A stretch of DNA of 23,750 bases from UBA5004 sp038061835. GTDB lineage: Bacteria; Patescibacteriota; Minisyncoccia; Phycocordibacterales; Zambryskibacteraceae. Below the pieces are notes generated by a model. The model did not search any database. It saw nothing but the letters and a program-made list of their open reading frames with translations, and was not told where the DNA came from. Of the stretch, positions 7,126 through 14,120 are shown one piece after another (within the stretch, counting starts at the first letter, position 1; every line of letters starts with the position of its first letter). The DNA is taken from the NCBI GenBank assembly GCA_038061835.1, contig JBBTYJ010000016.1:1-23750 (forward strand), given 5' to 3'. The translations under genes were made by a program, and so were the position numbers.

Positions 7126-7302
7126 GTGGAGAAGCTGGGCACTTTCGTAGAGCTTGAAAAGATAACTGGCGATAACGTGAACGCAGAAGACGTAAGAGAA
7201 GAATTGTTCAAAGAACTAGAATCTCTGGGCCTCTCTCGTACCGACGAAGAAATCCGCGATGACGACACCCAGATTTTTCAACTGGAACACAAACTAAAAT
7301 AG
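7126..7302 (+). pseudogene. C-terminal remnant of a CYTH-domain (class IV adenylate cyclase/triphosphatase-like) gene
   Basis: An open frame of 58 codons from GTG 7126 to TAG 7302. It begins VEKLGTFVELEKI and continues with an acidic helical stretch (EELFKELESLGLS). LGTFVELE followed by a glutamate-rich helix and LGLS matches the last third of CYTH proteins (CyaB/ThTPase-like enzymes acting on triphosphates). The N-terminal two thirds with the ExExK signature are missing: a TGA stop lies 6 nt upstream in frame, and pth ends 11 bp before. I read it as a deletion remnant. A translated short protein is possible but has no RBS. The neighbouring transposon at 7325 may be connected with the deletion. 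Confidence 0.55.
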
Positions 7303-7323
7303 CGATTGAGAGGAAACCGTCTC

Positions 7324-7351
7324 TTGTCAAAAGCTTAGCTTTTGACATAAT
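7324..7351 (+). promoter_or_regulatory. Transposase promoter containing the left-end hairpin
   Basis: TTGTCA (7324-7329), 16 bp, CATAAT (7346-7351), then 6 nt to the ATG at 7358. The left hairpin (7325-7347) occupies the -35 to -10 interval, so protein binding to that hairpin or its extrusion would affect transcription. A second match, TATAAT, overlaps the ATG. Confidence 0.5.
7325..7347. repeat. Left-end REP-like hairpin
   Basis: Perfect 10-bp arms TGTCAAAAGC and GCTTTTGACA around TTA. It is identical to the right-end copy except at one position and similar to the internal copy at 7528. Confidence 0.9.
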
Positions 7352-7357
7352 GATATA

Positions 7358-8023
7358 ATGAGGAAAGTCAGAATCTCTCCTGGAAAGTATTATCATCTTT
7401 TTAATAGGGCAGTAAATAAGCAAGTTATTTTTCATGATACCAGCGACTACGTCAGATTTTTATTTTTAATTCTTTATTTTCAATCGCCAATCATTTTTCC
7501 CCAGATTGGCAGGTTAGTAAAAAATTATGTCAAACGCTTAGTATTTGACACTTTGGATGAGGATAAAATCATCAAACGGCGAACTGTTGAGTTGGTTTCT
7601 TTTTGTATTATGCCAAATCACTTTCATTTAATCGTTAAAGAGTTGGGAGATGGTGGAATATCAGAATATATGCATAGAGTTATGACTGCATACGCAAAAT
7701 ACTATGGCACCAAATACAACAAGTCAGGGCATATATTTCAAGGGACCTACCAAGCGGTTCATCTGACAAGTGACCGGCAATTACTATATTTATCCGCGTA
7801 TATTCACAGGAATCCAAGAGAAATTTCTAAATATCGTGACGAGTATGATAATTATAAGTGGTCTAGCTACTCAGATTTTATAAAAGAAAATCGCTGGGGA
7901 GATCTACTTTTGCCACAAGTTATTCTCGGGCAATTTAAAAATAAGAATAAATACAAAGAGTTTGTTGATACTAGTACAGCAAAGTTGCTAGGGGAAGAAT
8001 TAGAACATATCCACATCCTGTGA
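7358..8023 (+). CDS. REP-associated tyrosine transposase (Y1_Tnp / IS200-like)
   Basis: HUH-superfamily single-strand DNA endonuclease-transposase, 221 aa. It has an N-terminal KYYHLFNRAVN segment typical of RAYTs, the metal-binding HUH pair in MPNHFHLIVK (H88, H90), and the helix MTAYAKYYGTKYNKSGHIFQG, which carries the candidate nucleophilic tyrosines (Y112, Y115 or Y116), followed by SAYIHRNPREI. These are RAYT-type rather than classical TnpA features, so it may be a domesticated REP-mobilising enzyme. The frame looks intact. The -10 (CATAAT) is 6 nt before the ATG with no Shine-Dalgarno. Part of the gene (codons about 57-64) encodes a third copy of the element's hairpin. Confidence 0.92.
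   Translation: MRKVRISPGKYYHLFNRAVNKQVIFHDTSDYVRFLFLILYFQSPIIFPQIGRLVKNYVKRLVFDTLDEDKIIKRRTVELVSFCIMPNHFHLIVKELGDGGISEYMHRVMTAYAKYYGTKYNKSGHIFQGTYQAVHLTSDRQLLYLSAYIHRNPREISKYRDEYDNYKWSSYSDFIKENRWGDLLLPQVILGQFKNKNKYKEFVDTSTAKLLGEELEHIHIL
7528..7550. repeat. Internal degenerate copy of the REP-like hairpin inside the transposase gene
   Basis: A 23-mer aligned without gaps to the left-end hairpin, differing at 3 positions: arms TGTCAAACGC and GTATTTGACA around the same TTA loop. The stem is weakened in the middle, but the outer TGTCAAA/TTTGACA pairing is kept. It encodes residues around VKRLVFDT of the transposase. Confidence 0.7.
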
Positions 8024-8046
8024 TGTCAAAAGCTTAGCTTCTGACA
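8024..8046. repeat. Right-end REP-like hairpin
   Basis: Same 23-mer as the left end with one change in the 3' arm (GCTTCTGACA instead of GCTTTTGACA) and the same orientation. It begins at the base after the transposase TGA and could also act as the mRNA 3' hairpin. Confidence 0.88.
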
Positions 8047-8055
8047 AGTCGTAAG

Positions 8056-9132
8056 TTATTTGGTTTTATCGACGAACGACAAAGCCATCTTTTGTTCTTT
8101 CGGATCAAACAGAGTTATTTTGAAAGTATAAACCTTCCCCATTTCGAGTTGTTCGCGCAATTTTTCTTCTGAACCGAATTCAGAGACATGCACCAGTCCG
8201 GCTACACCTTCTTCAATCGAAGCTAGCGCTCCGTATTTGTTGAATTTGATGATAATACCTTCGACTATGGCATCCTTCTTATACTTTTTCTCCGCTTCTT
8301 TCCAAGGATTTTCCTTTAAGGCTTTGATGGAAAGAGAAATCTTGTCGTCTTTGATCTCAATGACTTTGACTCGGACCTTTTCGCCGATCTTAAACATGGT
8401 CTTGGGATTTTCAACAAGTCCCCAATCTATCTCTGAAATATGCACCAAACCCTCAAGTCCCTCTTCAAGTTTGATGAAGATACCAAAATCAACCAGGCCG
8501 GTCACTTCGCCGACAAGCTCATCACCCAAAGCGTAACGAGCCACGATATTTTCTTTGTCTTTGGTTTCCGGACTTTTCTCGGAAAATATAAGTTTGCCTT
8601 CTTTAGGGCTGGCGCCAATGATTGTAACCGAAAGTTTCTCTCCGACAAACTTTTTTAACTCATCAAGAATTTTATCTCTGTCTCCGTCAGAGATACGCGG
8701 GTAGTGTTCCGGTTTGAGTTGAGAAGCCGGCAAGAAACCGGGGAGACCTTGCCAATTAATTATAAGACCGCCCTTATTGGCATCAGTGACGGGTAACTCA
8801 AAGATATGTTTTTCGCGGATGGCTGCTTCGGCTTCGTTCCAAATGAGCGCCTGACGCGCTTCTTTCAAAGAAATTTCAATATAACCTTCTTTTCCGCCAA
8901 TACCAACGACTTTGCCGGCGACGATATCACTGACATTAATTTTTTTGATGATATCTCTGGCGTTTATAAACTCACGACCATAGATAATACCGGTACCAAA
9001 GGGTGGTAAATCAATATAAACTGCGCCCTTATCAATACTAATAACAGGTCCTTCCACCAAGTCGTCTATAGAAGGCGGATTAGGTACTGTTGCCAAGAAT
9101 GCGTCAGCGTCTGCCGTATTTATTGTAGTCAA
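8056..9132 (-). CDS. rpsA: S1 RNA-binding domain protein (bS1-like)
   Basis: Four S1/OB repeats are recognisable in the 358-aa product: the first around IDDLVEGPVISIDKGAVYIDLPPFGTGIIYGREF, a divergent second (LPVTDANKGGLIINWQGLPGFLPASQL), a canonical third (GDELVGEVTGLVDFGIFIKLEEGLEGLVHISEIDW) and a fourth (DAIVEGIIIKFNKYGALASIEEGVAGLVHVSEF). In the cell this should be the mRNA-binding S1 protein of the 30S subunit or a close relative. No in-frame ATG exists near the N-terminus. I chose TTG 9132 because a predicted promoter (9167-9195) starts transcription near 9160; TTG 9195 would add 21 residues but lies upstream of that start site. A 10-codon leader ORF overlaps the TTG. The symbol is given by family; four repeats are fewer than the six of E. 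coli. Confidence 0.85.
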   Translation of the reverse strand: MTTINTADADAFLATVPNPPSIDDLVEGPVISIDKGAVYIDLPPFGTGIIYGREFINARDIIKKINVSDIVAGKVVGIGGKEGYIEISLKEARQALIWNEAEAAIREKHIFELPVTDANKGGLIINWQGLPGFLPASQLKPEHYPRISDGDRDKILDELKKFVGEKLSVTIIGASPKEGKLIFSEKSPETKDKENIVARYALGDELVGEVTGLVDFGIFIKLEEGLEGLVHISEIDWGLVENPKTMFKIGEKVRVKVIEIKDDKISLSIKALKENPWKEAEKKYKKDAIVEGIIIKFNKYGALASIEEGVAGLVHVSEFGSEEKLREQLEMGKVYTFKITLFDPKEQKMALSFVDKTK

Positions 9133-9161
9133 TTTAGATAAGCCGTTTCCGGTCCGCGCAT
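9129..9161 (-). CDS. Putative 10-codon leader ORF overlapping the S1 start
   Basis: An ATG at 9161 opens a short frame, MRGPETAYLN, that ends in a TGA sharing two bases with the S1 TTG start (TTGA overlap). The ATG lies 5 nt after a predicted -10, so a leaderless ribosome would begin here and could reinitiate at the TTG. It could also be chance, or the trace of a one-base indel near the original start. Confidence 0.35.
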   Translation of the reverse strand: MRGPETAYLN

Positions 9162-9166
9162 TTAAG

Positions 9167-9195
9167 AATGTATGCCAGAATGTGCGGGGTAACAA
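9167..9195 (-). promoter_or_regulatory. Promoter for the S1 gene
   Basis: Minus strand TTGTTA (9195-9190), 17 bp, TACATT (9172-9167). The predicted start is near 9160, at the leader ORF ATG and about 28 nt before the chosen S1 TTG. Confidence 0.5.
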
Positions 9196-9259
9196 AAACG
9201 GGGGCTAATAAAACACCATACTAAGTTATCAAAAAACGCTGGTAAATGCAAGTGATTTG

Positions 9260-9268
9260 TGCTAAAAT
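9260..9268 (+). promoter_or_regulatory. Extended -10 promoter of the MBL-fold gene
   Basis: TGCTAAAAT (TG-N-TAAAAT) is followed by exactly 6 nt and the ATG at 9275. No clear -35. A leaderless transcript is predicted. Confidence 0.6.
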
Positions 9269-9274
9269 GAACAA

Positions 9275-9925
9275 ATGATAATTACTTATCACGGCGCGGA
9301 ATGCTTCAAAATCTCACACGGAGATATTACTCTGGCCATCAATCCGATCTCCAAGGATTCCAAATTCAAACCCACAAGATTTGGCGCTGATATTACTCTC
9401 ATTACCATCAATCATCCCGATTTCAACGGTCGCGACCAAACCTCGCGAGGCGACAAAGAATCGTTCGTTATAGATGGCCCGGGTGAGTATGAAATTAAAG
9501 ACGTTTTCATAAAAGGCTTGTTGTCCGAAGGACCCGCTTTGCCCGATAAAACCGGTAAAAAAATAAACACGATTTATCTCATATCTTTTGAGGGAATGAA
9601 TTTATGTTTTCTTGGCGCGCTTGCCAATGCGACTCTCTCAAATGAAATTCTCGAAGCGGTAGAGGATATCGATATTTTGTTTGTGCCCATAGGCGGTAAT
9701 GTCGTTAAAGATGGGATAGAGACGCTTGATCCCGCTTCTGCCTACAAGCTCGCAGTTTTACTGGAACCATCGGTCATTGTGCCGATGTATTACGTTAAAT
9801 CTTCTCTGGATCAATTTTTGAAAGAAGGCGGCGAAACGAAAGTGGATTCACTTGATAAATTTGTGGTAAAAAAGAAAGACCTAGATAATAAAGAAGGCGA
9901 GATTTTGGTCTTAAAAGAGGAATAA
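9275..9925 (+). CDS. Metallo-beta-lactamase-fold protein (UlaG-like), metal site degenerate
   Basis: 216-aa protein with the fold markers of small MBL-family hydrolases: the N-terminal strand MIITYHGAECFKIS, the DGPGEYEIKDVFIKG segment (68-82) common in bacterial UlaG-like proteins, and NTIYLISFEGMNLCFLGALA in place of the usual LGD strand. The HxHxDH zinc motif is not conserved: the equivalent loop reads TINHPDFNG (44-52), keeping one His and one Asp. The later ligands also look altered (LGALAN for LGDxG), so hydrolase activity is doubtful; a structural or nucleic-acid-binding role is possible. It is the first gene of a unit with the small membrane protein at 9944 and gyrA. Confidence 0.75.
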   Translation: MIITYHGAECFKISHGDITLAINPISKDSKFKPTRFGADITLITINHPDFNGRDQTSRGDKESFVIDGPGEYEIKDVFIKGLLSEGPALPDKTGKKINTIYLISFEGMNLCFLGALANATLSNEILEAVEDIDILFVPIGGNVVKDGIETLDPASAYKLAVLLEPSVIVPMYYVKSSLDQFLKEGGETKVDSLDKFVVKKKDLDNKEGEILVLKEE

Positions 9926-9943
9926 ATAAAAAGACACACTGGT

Positions 9944-10285
9944 ATGAAAAAATATTTAGCCGAACTTCATAAAAAACCGGATTATCACAAGAAACAGTTT
10001 GCGCTCCTGACTTCGGGCACTATCACCCTCTTTATTTTTGGTGTTTGGTCTTTGGCAACTTTTGGGATGAGTAATGGAATAGTCGCCGATAATGATGTTT
10101 CCAATGTATCAACAGTGTCAGAAAAGGAAGTAGGTCCTCTCCAATCATTTCGTTCAAATGTAGCCTCAAGTTTGGAGGCTATCAAAAACAGTCTTGAACA
10201 ACTTCAAGATGGATTCAAGGCAATAAATCTCGATGCTGAATACGGAGAAATGAAAGATGGGGCGCTAAAGACATATGGCCGATAA
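9944..10285 (+). CDS. Small single-pass membrane protein, unknown
   Basis: 113 aa: a basic N-terminal cytosolic stretch (KKYLAELHKKPDYHKKQ), one hydrophobic helix at about residues 20-40 (FALLTSGTITLFIFGVWSLATF), then a polar extracytoplasmic part with a likely helical or coiled segment (SFRSNVASSLEAIKNSLEQLQDGFKAI). No catalytic motif or known family is recognised. It starts 18 bp after the MBL gene without an evident RBS and its 3' end overlaps the gyrA start by 11 bp, so the three genes are probably co-transcribed. Confidence 0.7.
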   Translation: MKKYLAELHKKPDYHKKQFALLTSGTITLFIFGVWSLATFGMSNGIVADNDVSNVSTVSEKEVGPLQSFRSNVASSLEAIKNSLEQLQDGFKAINLDAEYGEMKDGALKTYGR

Positions 10286-12767
10286 TCCAAAAGACAAAGA
10301 AATTCCGTCTGGAGATGAAGATAAAAAGAGGGTAGTTTCTCGCGTCATTACGAGTGAGATGAAGGAGTCATTCATCGACTATGCCATGTCGGTTATCACC
10401 GACCGCGCCTTGCCGGATGTGCGCGACGGTCTCAAACCGGTTCATCGGCGCATTCTCTATGCTATGAACGAGATCGGCCTAGGCGCCGGAGCCAAGACGC
10501 GAAAATCTGCAACGGTTGTAGGCGAAGTATTGGGAAAATATCATCCTCACGGCGATGTAGCCGTTTATGACTCAATGGTAAAAATGGCGCAAGATTTTTC
10601 GATGCGTTACCCACTGGTTATCGGACAGGGAAACTTCGGTTCCATAGATGGCGACAGTCCGGCAGCCATGCGTTATACGGAAGCAAAAATGTCACGTCTG
10701 GCCGGAGAAATGCTCAAAGATATTGATAAAGATACAGTTGATTTTCGTCCCAATTATGACAGTACTCAATTGGAACCGGTAGTTTTGCCAGCGGTAGCTC
10801 CCAATCTTCTGTTGAACGGAACTTTGGGCATTGCCGTTGGTATGGCCACAAGTATTCCACCTCACAATTTGACGGAAGTGATTGACGCCACGATTTATCT
10901 GGCCGATCATCGCGAAGCCACAACGGATGATTTGTTAAAATTTGTCAAAGGACCGGATTTTCCGACCGGTGGCATCATTTTTAATGAGAAAGACATTCAT
11001 CATGCTTATGCCACCGGTCGAGGAGGTGTTGTTGCCAGAGGTGTGGCCGAAATCGTTGAAAGTAAGGCGGGCAATTTTCAAATAGTTATTACGGAAATTC
11101 CATATCGCGTAAACAAGGCCGAATCTTTGATTTTCGACATTGCCAATTTGGTACGAGACAAGAAGGTTGAAGGTATTAAAGGTCTGCGTGACGAATCCAC
11201 CAAAGATATTCGTGTAGTCATTGATCTTAAGAATGGAAGTCAGCCGCAGAAAGTTTTGAATACCTTATACAAACATACTCAACTCGAAGATACTTTCCAT
11301 TTCAACTTAGTGGCGCTTGTAGACGGCGTACCTCAAACACTTTCGCTTAAAAGCATGCTTATTGAGTTTCTCAAGCATCGAGAAACAGTGGTGAGACGCC
11401 GTACGGCCTTTGATTTGGCTCGGGCAGAGGAGAGGGAACATATTCTTCTAGGTTTAACTATCGCGCTCGACAATATAGACAAAGTAATAAAACTTATTCG
11501 CGCATCAAAAACCGTGGATGACGCTCGCGTTGGTCTTAGAAACGAATTTAAACTTTCCGAACTTCAGGCTAACGCAATTCTAGAAATGAGACTTCAAAAA
11601 TTGGCCGGTCTCGAGCGTAAGAAAGTCGAAGATGAGCTTAAGGAAGTGCAAGTGTTTATTAAGGAGATGAAAGAACTGCTTGCTTCGCCCTCCAAAATTC
11701 TAAAAGTCATTAAGACCGAACTTGAAGATATTAAACAAAAATATGGCGATGAACGTCGTACCAAGGTAATCAAAGGGGGAGTCAAGATTCTTTCTGTGGA
11801 AGATCTCGTGCCCGAAGAAGAGAATACCTTAGTTCTTACATCAGGCGGATACATCAAACGCACTAATCCGAACGAATATAGACGACAAAAGCGAGGTGGT
11901 GTCGGAGTGGTTGATCTTGATACTAAGGAAGAAGATTTTGTTACCAATTTTCTGACCGCAAGTACGCATGCCGATCTGCTTTTCTTTACCGACAAGGGCA
12001 AGGTTTATCAGATCAAAATGTATGATATTCCGGAGGGTAAGCGCGCCACGCGGGGTAAATCAGTTATGAATTTTATTGCACTTTCAGAGGATGAGAAAAT
12101 TACTTCCATCTTGGAAATGCCTAAAATTTCTTCGGCGCGCGAAGGATCGTTGTTTATGGTCACGGAAAAAGGAACTGCTAAGAAAGTGTCTGCTAAAAGT
12201 TTTCAAGATGTGCGATCTTCCGGCATCATCGCAATTAAACTGGCCGCCGGAGACAAACTTATTTCAGCCGAACTTGTAGAAAAGGGTGATGATATTTCCA
12301 TTGTGTCGAGGAAGGGTCAGTCCATACGGTTTAAAGAATCAGCTATTCGCGAGATGGGCCGTAGCGCGGGAGGTGTAAGGGGAATCAAGCTTGCCCCACC
12401 ACGGCGGGGTGAAGATAAGGGAGATTCTGTGATTGGCGCTCATCGTATTAAGCCTGATTGGAAATCCGGCCATCTTCTGGTCATTTCCGCCATGGGTTTC
12501 GGCAAACGCACCAATCTCTCCGAATACAAAGTACAAGGCAGAGGAGGTTCTGGGGTTCTAACTTCAAAAGTAACACCAAAGACCGGACAGGTTATCGCCT
12601 CACAAGTGGTTACCGATCAAGAAAACGAAGTGATTGCTATTTCCAAAAAGAGCCAAGTGGTTCGAGTTGGATTGAAAGAAGTTCCTCTTTTGGGTCGTCA
12701 AACCCAGGGTGTGCGGATTATGAAATTGCGTGAAGGGGACTCCATTGCCTCCCTTATCTGTCTCTAA
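10275..12767 (+). CDS. gyrA: DNA gyrase subunit A
   Basis: Breakage-reunion subunit of the type IIA topoisomerase that introduces negative supercoils. ALPDVRDGLKPVHRRILYAM (45-64) opens the winged-helix domain, KYHPHGDVAVYD (88-99) is the quinolone-determining helix, and Y134 in AAMRYTEAKMS is the catalytic tyrosine. The C-terminal beta-pinwheel starts around residue 500 and carries a GyrA box, QKRGGVG (538-544; consensus QRRGGKG), which supports gyrase rather than topoisomerase IV. The length (830 aa) is normal. The position equivalent to E. coli Ser83 is valine (V95), a residue type associated with reduced quinolone binding. The start overlaps the upstream small gene by 11 bp. A REP-like palindrome follows 7 bp after the stop. 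Confidence 0.97.
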   Translation: MADNPKDKEIPSGDEDKKRVVSRVITSEMKESFIDYAMSVITDRALPDVRDGLKPVHRRILYAMNEIGLGAGAKTRKSATVVGEVLGKYHPHGDVAVYDSMVKMAQDFSMRYPLVIGQGNFGSIDGDSPAAMRYTEAKMSRLAGEMLKDIDKDTVDFRPNYDSTQLEPVVLPAVAPNLLLNGTLGIAVGMATSIPPHNLTEVIDATIYLADHREATTDDLLKFVKGPDFPTGGIIFNEKDIHHAYATGRGGVVARGVAEIVESKAGNFQIVITEIPYRVNKAESLIFDIANLVRDKKVEGIKGLRDESTKDIRVVIDLKNGSQPQKVLNTLYKHTQLEDTFHFNLVALVDGVPQTLSLKSMLIEFLKHRETVVRRRTAFDLARAEEREHILLGLTIALDNIDKVIKLIRASKTVDDARVGLRNEFKLSELQANAILEMRLQKLAGLERKKVEDELKEVQVFIKEMKELLASPSKILKVIKTELEDIKQKYGDERRTKVIKGGVKILSVEDLVPEEENTLVLTSGGYIKRTNPNEYRRQKRGGVGVVDLDTKEEDFVTNFLTASTHADLLFFTDKGKVYQIKMYDIPEGKRATRGKSVMNFIALSEDEKITSILEMPKISSAREGSLFMVTEKGTAKKVSAKSFQDVRSSGIIAIKLAAGDKLISAELVEKGDDISIVSRKGQSIRFKESAIREMGRSAGGVRGIKLAPPRRGEDKGDSVIGAHRIKPDWKSGHLLVISAMGFGKRTNLSEYKVQGRGGSGVLTSKVTPKTGQVIASQVVTDQENEVIAISKKSQVVRVGLKEVPLLGRQTQGVRIMKLREGDSIASLICL

Positions 12768-12774
12768 TCAAGTG

Positions 12775-12795
12775 TGTCAAAGACGGTCTTTGACA
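12775..12795. repeat. REP-like palindrome downstream of gyrA
   Basis: Perfect 10-bp arms TGTCAAAGAC and GTCTTTGACA around a single G. The outer TGTCAAA/TTTGACA arms match the hairpins of the transposon at 7325-8046, so it may be a solitary member of the same repeat family. It could also serve as a hairpin at the gyrA mRNA end, but no T-run follows. AT-rich sequence with short inverted repeats continues to about 12824. Confidence 0.65.
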
Positions 12796-12824
12796 GCAAA
12801 TTGAAAATTGCAAATTTTAAATTG

Positions 12825-12833
12825 TGATATTAT
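12825..12833 (+). promoter_or_regulatory. Extended -10 promoter of the solute-binding-protein/pilin array
   Basis: TGATATTAT (TG-N-TATTAT) is followed by 6 nt and the ATG at 12840. No convincing -35 at standard distance. A leaderless transcript is predicted for the array's first gene. Confidence 0.55.
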
Positions 12834-12839
12834 TAATAT

Positions 12840-14120
12840 ATGTCCAAGTTCCAAATCATTCTCATTGCTCTTTTTGCGGTGTTTATTGTGCTCGGAGTGG
12901 TAGCTTTCTCTCTTTACCGCGGTTCCAGTAAGGAAAATATTGCTGTGACAGTTTGGGGAGATATTTCTTCTGAAGATTTTAATCTTCTGCTTAATAGTAC
13001 GGCCATCACTCAAGACAGGACGTTTAGTATAAATTATACGGCAAAGTCGACTGAGACTATCGATGCAGAATTTACCGAAGCGCTGGCGCAAGGAACGGGT
13101 CCCGATCTTCTTATTCTTACTCAAGATCGACTTTGGAAAAACAAAGCCAAACTCTCATTGATTCCTTATTCAAGTATTAGTGAACGAGACTTTAGAGCCA
13201 CGTTCGTCGAAGAAGGGGAACTCTTTCTCGATGCCGCCGGAATCTACGCATTACCGCTCTCTCTTGATCCCATGGTGCTTTATTATAATAGAGATCTGCT
13301 TTCTGCCGCGGGACAAGCACGAGAGATGCGATACTGGGACGAAATTTACGCGGCGTCAAGCAATCTTTCCAAAAAGGATGCGGCCGGTAACCTTGTTTCA
13401 TCTGTGATGGCTTTGGGAGAAGCCAGAAATATTTCTCACGCTAAAGATATTTTATCTCTGTTTTTGCTTCAGGCCGGTACGCCCATTACCAGTTTTGTAA
13501 ATGACGCCTTAGATTCACGAATCGCCGATAATTTTGATCTTCCGATTTCGCCTGGTGAGAGCGCTCTTGATTTCTATACTCAGTTTTCGAATCCGACAAA
13601 AGTATATTACAGTTGGAATCGTTCTCTAATTGATGCTCAAACTCACTTCACTAGTGGCGACTCCGCTTATTATTTAGGATTTGCTTCAGAACTTCGCGTA
13701 TTAAAGAATAAAAATCCTATTCTTAACCTCGGTATTTCCACTGTGCCTCAATCCAGAGTTTCCGGTAAAACCGTTACTTTTGGCCGTTTACGCGCGGTGG
13801 CTATCTCTCGTGGTTCTTTAAATCCTAGCGTTGCCCTTGCACTTGCAATAAAATTAACTTCTCAGGAAGTGGCGCTTACTCTGTCTCAAATTCTTTCTTT
13901 GCCACCGGCGCGACGTGACCTTTTGTCGGTCAAGCCAACCGATGCCATCCTTCCAGTCTTTTATGATGCCGCTCTGCAATCGAGAGGTTGGCTCGATCCG
14001 GATTTAATTGCCACCGATGCAATCTTTCGAGAGGCCATAGAATCAATTACCAGCGGTCGGGCTCGTACAGTTGAGGCAATAAACAAGGCAAATCGAGAAA
14101 TCGACGCACTAATCAAATGA
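12840..14120 (+). CDS. Membrane-anchored extracellular solute-binding-like protein (family 1 type)
   Basis: 426 aa with one N-terminal hydrophobic helix (about 5-27) and no lipobox cysteine, so it is probably anchored by that helix and faces outward. The rest resembles sugar-type ABC substrate-binding proteins (MalE/UgpB-like): IAVTVWGDISSEDF, then QGTGPDLLILTQDRLWKNKAKLSLIPYS, then GIYALPLSLDPMVLYYNRDLLSAAG, the classic hinge-region sequence of this family. No ABC permease or ATPase gene follows. Instead, the stop overlaps the next ATG by 4 bp (ATGA) and six pilin-like genes follow on the same strand. It may therefore bind a ligand for something other than import, for example adhesion or sensing together with the surface proteins (inference). 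Confidence 0.8.
   Translation: MSKFQIILIALFAVFIVLGVVAFSLYRGSSKENIAVTVWGDISSEDFNLLLNSTAITQDRTFSINYTAKSTETIDAEFTEALAQGTGPDLLILTQDRLWKNKAKLSLIPYSSISERDFRATFVEEGELFLDAAGIYALPLSLDPMVLYYNRDLLSAAGQAREMRYWDEIYAASSNLSKKDAAGNLVSSVMALGEARNISHAKDILSLFLLQAGTPITSFVNDALDSRIADNFDLPISPGESALDFYTQFSNPTKVYYSWNRSLIDAQTHFTSGDSAYYLGFASELRVLKNKNPILNLGISTVPQSRVSGKTVTFGRLRAVAISRGSLNPSVALALAIKLTSQEVALTLSQILSLPPARRDLLSVKPTDAILPVFYDAALQSRGWLDPDLIATDAIFREAIESITSGRARTVEAINKANREIDALIK

Larger units (their letters stand above)
7325..8046 (+). mobile_element. Y1-transposase element (REP-associated / IS200-like) bounded by direct copies of a 23-nt hairpin
   Basis: The 722-bp unit runs from one hairpin-forming 23-mer (7325-7347) to a nearly identical copy in the same orientation (8024-8046), with one transposase gene filling the space. 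The right hairpin starts at the base after the stop codon. This layout (transposase plus two subterminal imperfect palindromes, no terminal inverted repeats) matches the single-strand IS200/IS605 and REP/RAYT mode of mobility. No second gene (TnpB/IscB) is present. No target duplication is expected in this family. The exact boundaries beyond the hairpins cannot be fixed from one copy. Confidence 0.75.

Noticed and set aside
12777..13124. Minus-strand frame after gyrA containing a QFKICNFQF-like stretch
   Set aside because: It translates the AT-rich intergenic sequence and the antisense strand of the solute-binding gene; no protein family or RBS.
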